A stretch of DNA of 64,000 bases from Trogon surrucura (Eukaryota; Chordata; Aves; Trogoniformes; Trogonidae). The stretch is taken from assembly GCA_020746105.1 (NCBI GenBank), contig CM036634.1, positions 744,001-808,000 of the forward strand, written 5' to 3'. This document shows, piece by piece, positions 21,869 through 35,300 of this stretch. The position numbers and the translations under genes are program-made. Under the pieces are notes generated by a model, which saw only the letters and a program-made list of their open reading frames with translations, searched no databases and was not told the origin of the DNA. Every line of letters starts with the position of its first letter. The first letter of the stretch is position 1.

Positions 21869-24800
21869 CTTTACTTCTGGCCGTCTGATGCTCAAAGCCC
21901 GTGATTTCCTTGCTGTGTCCTGGCAGCTGCTCTGTGGGCTGGACTCAGTATGGAGGGTAAGGTGGCTTTGAGGTGTGTGTGAGGGTTGGGGGGTTACAGG
22001 GGTACTCCCCGTGCAGCTACTCACACCTGGGGCTCAGGTGTGGAAGGATGTGGGATGTGTGGGTGCAACAGGGGGAATTTTGAGGAGCACCTAGGCTAGA
22101 GCCCTGTCAAGCCAGGAGTGAGTCTCTGGGAAACATCGCTGGGAAGGGATGTGCCAGCAGAGCCTGGTTTGCCCTCTGTGAGAGCCGAGCATCCGGGTAT
22201 GAAGCTCGGGGAGGAGCTGGCTTGCAGGGGCTGTGGTATCCCCTGTGGCTGCTGCTTTGGGAGGTGGAGGAGAGGAGAAGCAGCTCTCCCCAGGCAGAGT
22301 GCTCTGGCGTCGGTCTGGAGAGGTTCCTCGCTCATGTTGTTCTGGGGATCCGGAAGGTGTTTTTCCATCCGTTTCCTCTCATGTGCAAATGCAAACTCCA
22401 GCCGAGCAGATGCGGGCTCTGTGCCAGAGGAGTTTAGAGTTCCAGTGTTTTAAAATATTTATTAATGTGAAGATGTAGTTAGCACTTAAGCTGAGGCAAT
22501 ACAGTAGAAGTCTTTTTGTTGGAATGGAAGTTAGTGATGCTGAAAAGCCATTAAGCTGTAAATATAAACTATATTAAGCGCTCAGCAGCAACCTTAAATA
22601 TCCCTTTGTTGGTTGCTTTGCTTCTGCAAGGCTGAGTGTCTGTTGAGGGGATTACTCACAGCTATCGCTCCACGGCATACCCAGCTCTGCCCAATAGCTT
22701 TAAGAGGGGCGTGAGTGGCTTTGCAGGCGAGATTGCCTGAGCAGCACAGCTCAGTGCTTGCCTCTCAGAGGCCGATTATTGCACAGCCCATCCAATGCTC
22801 ACGAGGACCTTATGTGGGGCAGGGTGGCAGAGCAGCTCTGCTCCTCCTGGAGAGGCTGCGCTGGGTTCCTGTGGTCCCCTGCAGGGGCTGGGTTCACAAA
22901 CCAGAGGCTGGCGCCTCATTTCTCTCTCCTCGCTCTCTGGTGTGTTGGAGAAGCTGCTTGTTTGCCCTCAGGTCTGGCAGGTCGAGATTCCCACCTTGTC
23001 CTGGAGGCACCAGCACCTGGACAAGGTGGGTCTCGGCAGAAGGGGGGGCTCAGAGAGATGCTGCATTGCCTGGATGACCGTGGACCTGGCTCACAGCCTT
23101 CCGCATTCAGCTCCTGCTGAGGAGCTCCTGCCCATCCAAACGGGCTCTTTGCCCAGTACGGGATCAGCCCTGATCCTCTCGTCCTTGCGGATCAGTCAGA
23201 AGAGATGGGCTTTTCTCGGAAACCGCTGCCAGAGCTCAAAGCAAGTGTCAGCGAGTCTCTCTAATCTGCCTCTAAGCCTTCCCTTCTCTCCGTCCCTGTA
23301 CGCAGGCTGCTCACGGGGGGAGCGGTAAGGGGAGGGCTGGGGTGGTGCTGGCCCTCCTCGGTGGTCTGTGGGCTCCCTAAGCACCTGCTCAGCACAGGGC
23401 AAAACAGAGCAGCAGAAGGCCTCTCAGTGCCATGTCATGAACCCTCCTGGCTGCAGTGCCAGCCTGGCTCTGCTGCCCAGAGTTTACCAAACCTCGTCCT
23501 TTCTGCCTCAGCGAGGGCTCGGCTCCTCCTTGGATCTCAACACGCTGGTTTTTAGGTTCGTTATCCCAACCCAAAGAGCCGTCTGGGCAGCTCGCTCTGC
23601 ACCCTTGACAGCCCTCCCCTCTGGCTGCAGGGCACCCTGCAAAGGGAGCTCACAGCAGAGCCAGGGGAGGCAGCCCGGCCACGCAGAACCTTCCTGCATC
23701 CGCGGTTTGGCCGCGTCCTTCTGTGCTCCAGCCCGGCTTGATTTAGTAAACTCCCTTTACCCAGGAGATCTCGTATTTCAATCTTTAAAACCAGCCTGGG
23801 TAAAGATTGCAAAAATAAGAAACTCCTGCTCCAGCTGCTGAGAGCATGAAGCCGTATGGGTTTCTTAGGCAATTAAATTTTACGTAATAGGGTAGCTAGA
23901 TCGTACAAATTTAAAGAGTACCTGGAATACGCAGGCACATTCTGAAATTTCCAATCTCATATTTCAGCCCTAGACCATTAATCTGTCACATGTCTTGCCT
24001 CTATTTCTTTTCTATCCACGCTGCTTCAGAGCTGGGATATCGCAGGTAAATGCAGCTCCTCCACGTTCACCTCCAGCTCCTGTTCTGTCAGATGCTCCTC
24101 CCCTGGGCATGAGAACCTTCTCCTCTTCAGACCCTGTGCTCAAGCATCAGGGTTGTTTTGAGGCGAATGGAGCACAGCTTCTCCTTACAGCTTGTCATTT
24201 TGTCTCTGCCTTGCTGGGAAGCAGTTCTGCAGCAGAGCTGGGACAGTTGCTTGGGGACAGGAGCACCGTCAGCAGAGACAGCACAGACCTTCCTGGGGAG
24301 AGGGGCTGCAGCCTCTGACTTCTTTATTCTTCCTAGCTCTTGCCTGCCAGCCCTGGCTGCTGGCTTGCCCCCAGGACATGCCGGAGCATGTAATCCCCTT
24401 TCCACTAGGCAGCTAATTCTGGTGTGCTGGCCCCTTCTCTGCTGCTCTCATCTCTCTGCTCTCATCCCTAAGCTGCTTTCCCAGGTCAGGTGGACAGCAG
24501 CAATATTTCTGCAGGAGGATGCTCCAGGCCTGTGTGGAGGTCTGCGAGCATGACCTGACTTCAGGAATCAGAACTGTTTGTTACCCTTGATTGCTTAAAG
24601 CCTGAGATGCAGCTGGTGGGATCTGGCCCTTGAGCCTGGGGAGAATCAGAGGGAACATCTGGATGTTTTCTGCTCTCCTGTCTATGGCAGGAGTGATTGC
24701 GGCTGTCTCACCTTCACCTTCCTTTCCTGCCCTGAGGTACAAATTCCTGGTTGGCAAGCAGTCGTAAACAGCCCAGCTGCACGAATCCTGCCGCTCCGAA

Positions 24801-26742
24801 GGCTCACCAGGCTGCGTGTCTAGTAAGGAGACCGCTCTGTCAGGCTGGTCCCCTCGGGATGTGTTTGCTTGTGCTGTTGCAGGTTTTCTCCCCTGTGCTT
24901 GCCTTTTGGGTCAGGGAGTTAAAGGGCAGATTCCTCACTTTACCCATTACAAGAGCATCCGCCGGCAGCTCTCCAGAAGGACCCTTGGGGCTGCAGATGC
25001 CCAGATCTTTCGGAAATGGCAGCTGGTACAGTTTTGCCGATCTCTGGCGGGAAATGGGTGGGCTCCTCTGTTCAGCACTAGACTTTATTCTAGCGAAGGG
25101 AAGGGCCGAGGTCATGATTGTAACATCGGAGACTGCCTGTCAGAAGATGGTAAAACAAACACGACTCCCAGGTCATATTAATTGCTGAACCACACGCCTC
25201 CTTTCTCAGGCAGCTGCCCTGGGAGGTCTTGCCTTCATAGCAGTGCGATTCAACTCCTGCCAGCCACAGTAGCTGCCTCCAAACCCCCTTCCCTGGATTA
25301 ATCCAGCTCTTTCCAGCAGGGATTGTGTTGGACGTGATGGGAGCTGGACTTTGGTCTGGGTCCCTGGCTGCTTGTAAAATGCTGCCGGTATTTAAACGAG
25401 GAGCCCCTGTCAGTGACTAAGGGAGTTGAAACCATTCTCAGCTTCATCAAAAATAGGTTGACACGATTATGCAATGTCCCTGCAAGGCATTTCTGGGAAA
25501 AGCCTTGTGGGGTAGCTCTGAATTAAGGGTGTCTTCAAAATGCTTTGTCTCTTTATTTTGCTTCTCTTCTGGGGGAGAGGAAAGGCGTCGGTCTGGAGGC
25601 TGGGCTGCAGCTCTGTCCCCAAGGCTGGAGGCTCTGGGGCAACAAGGACTTATGGGGAGGGGGGTTGTCAGCAGGTCCAGGAGGCTGTGCCGTGAATCCC
25701 ACCCTCCGTGGGTGCATCCTGAGGCTTTGAGGGCTCAGAGATCTTTCCAGCACTCTGCGACGCAGCTTCTTCGTTCAGCCTCAGCTCAAACCGCATCCAC
25801 CTCTGGGAGCTCATTTGAAACCCAGCTAGAGGGAAAAGCAGGGAGGGGGAAAAAAAAGAAAAAATTGACCTGTTTTTGTTTGCCTGCACGCACAATCCAG
25901 GCTTCTCCGCTGCTTTAAACTCCTGGCCTAGATTGGTAAAAGGTGGAGTATTTTCATGTGGAATTGTTTGGGAATAAAGACAGGTCCGGGCTGTTAATTT
26001 GCTCTTTGTTGTTGCTGAAAGAACCAAGTGGTTTCGCAGCCTCCTTGCTCTGTGGGCAAGGTAGTTAGGTTTGTGTTGTTTTGTTTTCAAAACAAAGTTT
26101 GAGGGATCTGCTTTGCAGAGCAAAGTGAGCAAGAAATGGAAGAAAAGATGTGAGTTCTGTCTCTGGAGAGCTTTAAAAGTCTGAGCACCTCTGAGGTGCT
26201 TTAGAAATTCAGAGTTGACCCTGCTCACTTTGTTTAAGAAAATAAAAAATAAATAAAATACCCTGGCACCACCCCCCCCCATCCGTGGCATTCTTTGTGA
26301 AGACTTCTGAAAGACTCTGAAATGTGCTGGCTGCTGAATAAATTATAAACACGCTTCCTCGGGTAGCGCGCTCGTCTCAGGCTGCGCATCCGAAAGCAAA
26401 TTAAATACTCTTCGGCGCGACTTGAAATGGAGCCGTTTGCTTCGTTTTGAAGATTGTGTATTCAAATTATTTATCTTTTTCTCGGGCTACTCAGGAGGGG
26501 GCTATCTGTGGCTGAGAGAGCCAGGGTGCGGAGCGGGCTGGAGGGAGGTGCAGGTGTGAGACCCGATGCTGGTTCCATCGCTCTGCTCCTGCCTCGGGCT
26601 GCCCGTGTTTGGAGAGGGCTCAGGAGGCAAATGTTTAAATCATGGTGTTTTCTAAAGCAAGGAGAGCCCAGGTCCCCTGTTTGGGCTGTGGGAAGGTGGG
26701 AAGGCTCCCCCGTGCTTCCCTTGTGAGGCAGGGATGGGGCAC
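21869..26742. other. Unique non-coding DNA with AT-rich blocks
   Basis: No gene or known repeat is recognised over about 4.9 kb. AT-rich, complex patches at about 22,440-22,620, 23,850-24,000 and 26,330-26,480 stand out from the GC-richer background and are candidates for conserved non-coding elements. A mixed A/G run at 25,844-25,866 and a C-run at about 26,270-26,280 are simple sequence. Open frames overlap on both strands without domains. Confidence 0.4.
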
Positions 26743-27339
26743 ATAGAATCACAGAATTGTCAGGTTGGAAGGGACCTTAAAGATCATCCAGTTCCAGCCA
26801 TGGGCAGGGACATCCCCCACTAGATCAGGCTGCCCAGAGCCCCATCCAGCCTGGCCTTAAAAACTCCCAGGGATGGGGCTGCCACCCCTTCTCTGGGCAA
26901 CCTGTGCCAGGATCTCAGCACCCTCATGGGGAAGAACTTCTTCCTCACGTCCAATCTGAACCGACCCATCTCTGGCTTCAATCCATTCCCTCTAGTCCTG
27001 TCACTGCCCGACATCCTGACAAGCCCCTCACCAGCTTTCTTGTAGCCCCCTTGAGATACTGGAAGTCACAATAAGGTCTCCTCAGAGCCTTCTTTTCTGC
27101 AGACTGAACAGCCCCAACTCTCTCAGTCTGTCTGCACAGCAGAGGTGCTCCAGCCCTCTGAGCATCCTCGTGGCCCTTCTCTGCACACGCTCCAGCACGT
27201 CCAGATCTTTCTTGTGCTGGGGGCTCCAGAACTGGACACAGGATTCCAGGTGGGGTCTCACGAGAGTGGAGTAGGGGGGGAAGAATCACCTCCCTCGACC
27301 TGCTGGCCACACACCTCTTGATGCAGCCCAGGATACGAT
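26743..27339 (-). mobile_element. CR1 LINE, about 600 bp
   Basis: It begins ATAGAATCACAGAATTG, then GGTTGGAAGGGACCTTAAAG, and continues through the whole C-terminal coding region in reverse: LPREGVAAPSLGVFKARLD, VRKKFFPMRV, the [12 protein letters not shown] block, then the segment with CTCCAGAACTGGACACAGGATTCCAGG (coding for EYC-QFW). It ends near ATGCAGCCCAGGATACG. Stops and frameshifts break the frame. It is a longer copy than most here, of intermediate age. Confidence 0.94.
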
Positions 27340-29021
27340 TGCACAGAGGTGCTGCTGGCTCTCCTTGGAGCAGGGATTTTGCTGCAGGGAGCCGGACCTG
27401 TTGAACAAGCTCTTCTTGGCTGCCTGGCTTTGAGAGCAGCCTGGAAATGGCTCAGCAGTGAATTGGGCAGGTCTTGCCAGAGTGGTGCAGAAGGAGCCTC
27501 ACTGGACGGGCTGTTTTGCAGCCCAGCACTGTCTGAGTGACAAAATATCCCCAGGATGTGATGCTTGGAAACAGGGATGATGCTGTCCCGGGATCTGCTT
27601 GGGGTCCCAGACCTCCCCGAGCCCCACGGGGAGATGATGCTCCAGCCCGATGAGTTTGCTGAGCATCGAGCAGCAGGCCTATACCTGGGCAGAACTGCAG
27701 CACCAGCACTTCTACCCTGCATGCGAGGCCTTCTGGGAGCCCAGGAGAGTGAATTGCATGGAGAAAAGTGGCTCCAGGGCTGCTCTAACTGCGCTAATTC
27801 TCCACAGGTGACAGGAGAGGCAATAGCCGAACATTTATACATTAAGTTATGTAAGGATATAATAGCACTTTATGTTGTAGAGCAATCCAAACTGCACTTC
27901 ATCACACCTTCTGCTGGCTCCCTGCCTGCAAACTGGACACGTGGTGTGTCAGTTCCAGCCTGTGCCTGTCCCTGGCGTGAGTTATCAGCTTGGTTTCAGA
28001 AAAGGCTTTTAAGTTTATTTGAAACATAAAGGGGAACAGAATCCCCTTGTATCTTCCCCACGAGCAGAGTCCAGTCAGAAATATTACAGATTGATCAGTA
28101 TTTTATCTGGGAGGGAGGATGGCTCCTTAACATCATTAAGTGGTGACCTTTAAAACTCATATTCTCCTGCCAGCCAGATCGGGCAATGGATGGAGCAGAG
28201 ACGGATGGCAGCGGTGGAGAATAAAATCAATTGTTTGCTGAGATCAGTGTGTGTGTGTGTTTTCAGTGGCGTGGAGGTCCCTGGGCCACTGTTCACCATC
28301 TCTTTCTGCACATTTCTTTTTTACAGCAGAATAAATTCTGTTTGGTGCCCAAGATGAATTTTCAGAGTCGTATGTCATGTTTTACAAGGGGCTGACAGCA
28401 CAAATTGGGGGAGAATAATGGTGCCCAGCCCTAACTCACCTCAATGACTTTATTAGATTTCTCATCCAGAAGCAGATGAGCAGGCTGGGTTCTTGGGAGT
28501 GTTTTCTGTTGGGAAGCTGATCTGCTTAGTTTCGGCTTTGAATTCTGGTGTGTGTTAATGCTCTGCCCGGACCAGGCTGTGAGACACGCTGGGCGGCAGC
28601 ACCAGCACCAGGGGCGAGGCTGCAGCTTTACACCAGCCTGCTCCAGTTCTAGATCTGAGTCCTGTCCTCCTCACCCCTGGTGCCACCTGCCCATAGCTTG
28701 GGAAAGAGAAGATGTCAAGCCCACACGGGTCTGGGCAGATTTTCCTTGAACCCTCCGAGTTTATGGCAGTGGGACGGCGGGAATCTGCTCTGTCATGCCC
28801 TGCATGTGGTCTTGTGTGTTTTAAGCCGGTGCATGTGCGTTGCAGGTGCTGTGAAAGCAAGACCTTCTCAATGGCAGGAATCTGCATCACGGCTGGCAGG
28901 TGTTGTTGCATGTGGCACGGGCTCGTGGCAATGTCTTGGTGCTCTTGGCTGTCAACCTCCAGTTGCTGCATCCTCCTTGGCAGGCCATGGCCTGTCCAGC
29001 TGCCGTGCATGGCAGTGCAGG
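27340..29021. other. Unique non-coding DNA
   Basis: No gene or repeat family is recognised. A (GT)n run lies at about 28,247-28,262. Bases 27,990-28,440 are AT-richer than the flanks. The open frames are short or overlap on opposite strands. Confidence 0.45.
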
Positions 29022-29022
29022 C

Positions 29023-29280
29023 ACAGAATCACAGAATTACTGAGGCTGGAAAAGCCCTCTGAGATCAAATCCAGCCTATGCCCCAACACCCCCGCATGGG
29101 CCAGACCAGGGCACCAAGTGCCACATCCAGCCCCTCCTCAAACCCCTCCAGGGACGGTGACTCCCCCCTGCCCTGGGCAGAGCATCCCAGTGCCTGAGCA
29201 CCCTGTCCGTGAGGAAGGGCTGTCTGGGATCTAATTTAAACCTTTCCTGATGTCCCCTTCCTTTCCTCCAGCCACATGCC
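29023..29280 (-). mobile_element. CR1 LINE, distinct subfamily
   Basis: The tail CACAGAATCACAGAATTAC is followed by TGAGGCTGGAAAAGCCCTCTGAGATC. A 3' UTR then has the unusual wording CCCCCGCATGGGCCAGACCAGG, and the coding end is (D)GDSPLPWAEHPS in place of the [12 protein letters not shown] seen in young copies. The same rare wording recurs on the opposite strand at 50,756-50,941, so both belong to one subfamily. It is 5'-truncated near 29,280. Confidence 0.88.
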
Positions 29281-30619
29281 ACAGCCAGCCTCAATCCTAC
29301 AGGCATTTGTCACCTGTGCATTTGCAGATGGTCTGAGGTCGAGCTGTCTGTGGGTGTATGGGTCGTTGCTCTTGCCCAAGTTGGCTTTGCCGCAGCCTGG
29401 AAGCCTCTTATGCAGCTGAAACCTGTGTCTTGTGGTGGCAACTTTGGACCTATTGCAGCTCAGCCCCCACCAGACCATGTGCCTGCACCCCTCTGCTCGC
29501 TCCCAGCCTGGTGAGTCCAACCTCCCGGGGTGGGCAAATCAACCTTAAGTGCCATGTGCTTGGAGGGCTCAGTCTGTTGTGTGCCCATAGACTTGGGCTC
29601 ATGTGGGCTAAGGTGGGCTCTGTAGAATGGGACCACAGCTTGAGCCAGTGCCCAGCAGGCAGGAGAGATGCCCCTGGGGAAGCAAAGTGAGAAGGAAGCA
29701 GGTGAAAACCTTGTGTGGAAGGGCTATAACTCTGTTAGAGGTTTCTGTTGTTCTGGGGTGGGGAGTGGCCATTCCTGTGGGGATGTGGTCAGCAGCATTA
29801 CTCCTGCTGGCAGCATGGACCTGAATCCAGGAAAATAGGTACCAGTTTAGTCCCTCCGTTTCCATTTCTGTTGCCTACAACCCCGGTGCCCCTTGGGCAG
29901 CCTGGAGCATCCCCGTGGGCAGCAGGGATGCTTTTTGGGATGTGGGGTGGGAGGGGAGGGTGAGACAAGGCAGAGTGAGCTCCTGGTGGAGCGAGGGTCA
30001 GCTCTGGGGTTGGACACTGAGCATGAACACAAGGCAAAGGGCCACAGCGACCCTCTTGTGTCTGGTGGAGGAGGGAAGGAACAAGGTCGGTGCTGGCCCA
30101 GAGCTGTCCCTGCTCCTGCCAAGGCACAGTGCAGAGTCATTACAAGGTAACGTGCTTTCAAAGATGAGCAGGGAAATGCTGCATCTTTTTTACAGCCCTC
30201 TTCTTCGCGCTCCGCAAGGGGCTGGTGAGCACTTGGTGCTCATTCCCGTGTGCTCAGTGCAGCAGCAGTTGTTGTTGAACAGTGAGACCGTCGCTCATCC
30301 AAACCGGAGACGTGGGGACAGTGGTGGAGGAGCTGCATCACAGGGAGGGGTGACAGCTCCTAGGGACAGAAGGAGAGACACAGAGACCAGCCTTGGTTTC
30401 CCCTCTCCTCTGAGGACAGAAATTGGGGTTTTCCCCAAGGTGTGGGCACATACAGCTGTTGGCACAGCTGTTCTTTGCCCTTGAGCTGGGGTGTGTTTGC
30501 TCCTCATCCCAGGGCCGTGGTTCCCCAGGGAAGTGAGGACAGAGTACCTGTGTCTTTGGTGAGGATCCGCCTGACTTTGGGATATCTTTGCAGAGCTCAG
30601 ACAGCCCTTAAAGCAGAAG
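29281..30619. other. Unique non-coding DNA
   Basis: No gene or known repeat is recognised. The interval ends where CR1 homology begins, at about 30,620. The plus-strand frame of the CR1 reverse transcriptase stays open a little further left, to a stop at 30,572, by chance. Confidence 0.45.
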
Positions 30620-32354
30620 GTTACCCTGGAGACAGAGGACAGAAAGAAGGCAGAGTTGCTGAATGCCTTCTTTGCCTCTGTCTACACTGTTGGAGACCGT
30701 CCTCAGGAGCCTCAGTCCCCTAAGGCCCCAGAGGAAGTCATGACAAAGGAGGAGTCTGCCCTGATTGATGAGGAGTGGGTTAAGGATCAGTTTGAACACT
30801 TGGACATTCATAAATCCATGGGCCCTGATGGGATGCACCCACGGGTGCTGAGGGAGCTGGCGGGAGTCATTGCTAGGCCACTCTCCATCATCTTTGGTAA
30901 GTCGTGGGTAACAGGTGAGGTGCCTGAAGACTGGAGGAAAGCGAATGTCACTCCAGTCTATAAGAAGGGCAGGAAGGATGACCCGAGTAACTACAGACCG
31001 GTCAGCCTCACCTCCATCCCTGGAAAGGTGATGGAACATCTTATCCTTGACACTGTCTCTAGGCATATCAAGGATAAGAAGGTTATTAGGGGCAGTCAGC
31101 ATGGCTTTGCCAAGGGGAAGTCATGTTTGACCAACCTGATAGCCTTTTACGAAGACATAACCAGGTGGATGGATGGTGGCCATGCAGTGGACGTGGTCTA
31201 CCTGGACATCAGCAAGGCCTTTGACACCGTCTCCCACAGCATCCTCATAGGTAAACTGAGGAAGTGTGGTCTGGATGACCAAGTAGTGAGGTGGGTCGAG
31301 AACTGGTTGAAGGGAAGAAGCCAGAGGGTTGTGGTCAATGGGGCCGAGTCTGGCTGGATGCCTGTGTCTAGTGGGGTCCCTCAGGGGTCAGTGCTTGGGC
31401 CGGTGCTGTTTAATATATTCATCAATGATCTGGATGAGGGATTAGAGAATGTTGTCAGCAAGTTTGCTGATGATACGAAGTTGGGGGGAGTGGTTGACAC
31501 ACCAGAAGGCTGTGCAGCCATTCAGAGAGACCTGGACAGGCTGGAGGGCTGGGCGGGGAGAAATCTGATGAAGTTTAATAAGGGCAAGTGTAGAGTTCTG
31601 CACTTGGGAAAAAATAACCCCATGTGCCAATATAGGTTGGGGACTGCCCTGCTGGAGAGCAGTGCAGGGGAAAGGGACCTGGGGGTTCTAGTGGACAGCA
31701 GGATGACCATGAGCCAGCAGTGTGCCCTCGTGGCCAAGAAGGCCAATGGCATCCTGGGGTGTATTAGAAGGGGAGTAGCAAGTAGGTCAAGAGAGGTCCT
31801 CCTGCCCCTCTACTCTGCCCTGGTGAGGCCGCATCTGGAATATTGTGTCCAGTTCTGGGCCCCTCAGTTCAAGAAGGACAGGGAGCTGCTTGAGAGAGTC
31901 CAGCGTAGAGCCACAAAGATGGTGAAGGGAGTGGAGCATCTCCCTTATGAGGAAAGGCTGAAGGAGCTGGATCTCTTTAGCTTGGAGAAGAGGAGGCTGA
32001 GGGGTGACCTCATCAATGTTTATAAATATGTCAAGGGGGAATGTCAGGAGGATGGAGCCAGGCTCTTTTCAGCGGCGTCCACTGACAGGACAAGGGGCAA
32101 TGGGTGGAAGCTGGAACACAGGAGGTTCCAGAAAAATATGAGGAAAAACTTTTTCACTGTGAGGGTGACTGAGCACTGGAACAGGCTGCCCAGGGAGGTT
32201 GTGGAATCTCCATCTCTTGAGACATTCAAAACCCGCCTGGACGCGTTCCTGTGCGCTCTAGTGTAGGTGATCCTGCTCTGGCAGGGGGGTTGGACTAGAT
32301 GATCTTTGAGGTCCCTTCCAACCTTTAACATTCTGTGATTCTGTGATTCTGTGA
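30620..32354 (+). mobile_element. Young CR1 LINE, 5'-truncated, reverse transcriptase frame intact
   Basis: This is the longest and best-preserved mobile element here, about 1.73 kb. It begins in the linker before the reverse transcriptase ([16 protein letters not shown]), contains the whole RT domain and C-terminal domain, and stops at 32,266. It ends with a 3' UTR (GGTTGGACTAGATGATCTTT) and three ATTCTGTG units. ORF1 and the endonuclease are missing because of 5' truncation, the normal outcome of incomplete target-primed reverse transcription, so it cannot move by itself. The open frame and sharp tail show recent insertion. Bases 31,270-32,354 are repeated in inverse orientation at 37,991-39,075. 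Confidence 0.96.
30656..32266 (+). CDS. CR1 ORF2 reverse transcriptase (N-terminally truncated)
   Basis: There are 537 uninterrupted codons including the stop. RT motifs appear in order: [20 protein letters not shown], then [20 protein letters not shown], motif [14 protein letters not shown] with the catalytic D, motif [16 protein letters not shown], and motif [10 protein letters not shown] with the catalytic DD. The [19 protein letters not shown] block follows, then the CR1 C-terminal domain ending [17 protein letters not shown]. The N-terminal endonuclease is absent. No natural start codon exists here: the frame is already open upstream to 30,575 and the first ATG is at 30,740. In the intact LINE the protein nicks DNA and copies its own RNA at the target. 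This copy lacks a promoter and start, so expression would depend on read-through. Confidence 0.9.
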   Translation: MLNAFFASVYTVGDRPQEPQSPKAPEEVMTKEESALIDEEWVKDQFEHLDIHKSMGPDGMHPRVLRELAGVIARPLSIIFGKSWVTGEVPEDWRKANVTPVYKKGRKDDPSNYRPVSLTSIPGKVMEHLILDTVSRHIKDKKVIRGSQHGFAKGKSCLTNLIAFYEDITRWMDGGHAVDVVYLDISKAFDTVSHSILIGKLRKCGLDDQVVRWVENWLKGRSQRVVVNGAESGWMPVSSGVPQGSVLGPVLFNIFINDLDEGLENVVSKFADDTKLGGVVDTPEGCAAIQRDLDRLEGWAGRNLMKFNKGKCRVLHLGKNNPMCQYRLGTALLESSAGERDLGVLVDSRMTMSQQCALVAKKANGILGCIRRGVASRSREVLLPLYSALVRPHLEYCVQFWAPQFKKDRELLERVQRRATKMVKGVEHLPYEERLKELDLFSLEKRRLRGDLINVYKYVKGECQEDGARLFSAASTDRTRGNGWKLEHRRFQKNMRKNFFTVRVTEHWNRLPREVVESPSLETFKTRLDAFLCALV

Positions 32355-35300
32355 ATTTATCGTCTCTGGATTTATGGGAGATATATATCAAGGGAGAGTG
32401 TAATAGCTTTCATGTGGCCCATCAGCAGAGCAGGGGGACCATCCTGAAGTCACTGGGAGCAGGGACAGCTTCAGGATCATTTGCCGGTGTAGCTGCTTTA
32501 ACTCTTTCACTTCAGGAACAGGGAAGAGGCAGTGCTGGCACCACCTCACAGCAGTGTTGCAGCTCGCTCCATGCACTGCTTGCAAGCAGATGTTGAGTCT
32601 GTGCTAGCAGGAGGCTGGAGGTGGTATCCAAAGCCCCTTGGCTTCCGGATGGGAAACTTAAGAAAAGGAGATTTCCCAAAGCTCATCCAATACAGCATGT
32701 GGGGCCAGAGATCTCGATGGTTCCCACTAGACCCCCTGCCCTGCCTGAGGGACCTTCCTGCAGATGCCCTGTCCCATGCACACCCTTGCTCCATGCTCAT
32801 GCCCCACGCCATGGGCATGTTTGGCCTTCCTGTTCCTCTCTGCATCCATACCCAGAGCTGGTGCTGCTGTTGCTGGGCTCTCTCTGGTGACCTGCCCCAA
32901 AGTGTCCCTTCAGCCAGCATAATTCCTTCATGTTCCTACCTGTGAAAATAGCTTCAGAGTCCCTTAGTTTGTCTGACAAGCAGAAAGCTGAAAGGGCAGG
33001 TTAGCTCCTGTTTCACTTCCCATAGCCCTTCCAAGCAGCCAGCGAGCCCTTAGGAGGGTGGAGATACAGCTGTGGGGTCTGATCTCTGCTGCACAAGCCC
33101 TCTGTTCCATTGCCCCCACCCCGGTGATGCCCTGGCTGTGGAGGTTCCCCAGGCAGGAGGGAGCTGAGCTGGTGGTCGGTGGAATCACTCTGGCTCTGTT
33201 TGCTTCACCGAGTGAGAATATGGGGTCCTGGGTGCCAGCCACGCGCCAGATGTTCATAGCTGGAAGTTTGGGAGCTGGGGACAAAGTGACCGACATCCTG
33301 ACAGGAGCTGGCATCCCCACAAGAGCTGCTGGATGAGCCCCGAGCAGCAGAGGGCTGAGAAAGGCTCCTCTGCGTTCAGCACGGACTATCTGTGGACTGA
33401 GCTGGGTTGGAGCAGGCTGTATTCGCTGCAGAACAACTCCTTTTCTGGCTCGTTCCTGAGGCTGCAGGCAGGGCCCAAAACAGCTGATGGGTGCTGAGGC
33501 ACTGGAAGGAGCGAGGAAAGGGAAGGGTGGGAGTGTGGGTGGATGTAAGCAGGGTCCTGGACGCTGGGTGGTGCATCCATCAGCACCACCAGCCCCACGC
33601 AGGACAGAGAGAACGAGCCTTCCTCATATGTCCCAGAAATCATAAGTGGCTGGAGCATCTCAGCTCCCTGAGCCTTTGCTCTCACTGTGCAGACTCCTGA
33701 AATCAGGAGGAATCACTTCTTGGGCACAGCAGGGCAGGAGGCTGAGCCCTTTGCAGTTGAGCTGAGCCCACCAACTGGAGCTATGCTGCTAGAGCTGCTT
33801 TGTGGTGGGCGTAGGAAGCTGACGGTTGCAAAGCCGCTCTTCCTGGGGGCCAGGCTCTCGGGTCCTTCCTCCTCCTCTGCAGTCCCTGTGTGGAACTGGC
33901 TGTTGCCCACTCTAGAAGCTGGCATCGCTGCTAGGTGATGTTCTGCTTCTTTAGCAGTTCAGGAGCTTCAGCAGTTGCAAAAACTTCTCTTTAAAAATTC
34001 ATGCTGTTCTGTATCATGTTAAATATTTATTCTTAAGGAACAATGCGTTCCCCCCCTCCCCCATTCTGCTATGATACCTATTTTGCATATGAGCTGATTA
34101 ATAATTAAGCGTCTACATTTTATTTTGACTAACAGAAGATGTGCTCTAGCCAACTGGATGCCTGTTGTGTTCTGCTGAGCTGTGAATTCACCTTCCCTCT
34201 CCAAAGCGAGGGATTCTCTCTAGTTGTGTCTTGGAGCTCTCCTGCACTGTGAATCCCAGCTGGCCATGCCCAGTCCTGGACCACCTTCCTATCTGTAAGG
34301 CTGAAAAGCCCATCCTCACCTGGATCACCCCTTCCCTTTACACGCAGAGGGAAGCCAGGGTGGTTTTTTCAGCCTCAGCTATGTTTTCTTCCTGCCTTGT
34401 ACCTTTGCTGTCTTCCGATGGAGCTTTTTCTGATGGAGAGGTCTCCCCTAGGCTGCGGCAGGAAAAAGTTGGTGCTGATCTGGCCAGGCAGCCAGCGGTG
34501 AACGCCTGTCTGCCAACTTCCACCTCTGCTGAAGGAGAAACCTGGGGGAAGAAATTGGGTGTTTTGGGCCAAAGTCAACTGTATCCCAGCTTGTTCCGAG
34601 CACAGAGCTGCGGCCGAACAGCTCCACGGCAAACATCAGGTGGTGGCACGAGGTCTCAGAGGACATCGTCCTCTGATGCGGCTTTGAGCTCCTGTGGCTC
34701 CCTCTGAGGAAGCCACTACTGAAGCTGAGACCCCGACTCCCTAAATGATTCCCTGGTGTAGAGGTGGGGAGCTGTCTCCTTGAAACAGGGATGTGGCCTG
34801 GTGATACAGGCAGGGCTGCTTAGTCCCGTATCCCCGCAGGATGCACGCTCCTTTGGAAGCGGTAGGTGGGTCCAGCTCCTCAACTGGAGCCTCCCTGTGC
34901 AAGAATTTTGGGCAGGAAGGCAGAATGGTGTCTGTAGCTTACTGGGACTGGACCAGAGCAAACCTGGGTGCATGCTGAGTGTGCAGGGACCTTCCCCTGT
35001 ACAGCCAGCTCTGGGGTAGTGGGAGAAAAAGACCCCTGAGAAACCTGGGACCCAGCCACGGCAAGTGCTGCTCTGACACCACTAAGCTGAGAAACAAGGG
35101 CTGAGGAAAGAGCTGGCACAAGGGCAAACTGTACCCTAGGATTATAAGGAACTAATTCTGCTGGGAAAACTGGATTGCTGTTCAGGAAAGATACTCGAAA
35201 AACAGCATTTGTATTCTGTGGGGAATTTCAGTGTTAGCCTCCCTCTTCTTCCCACCCCAGATTTCCCAAGAAAGAACAGAAATAACTCCTAAGTTTTCCT

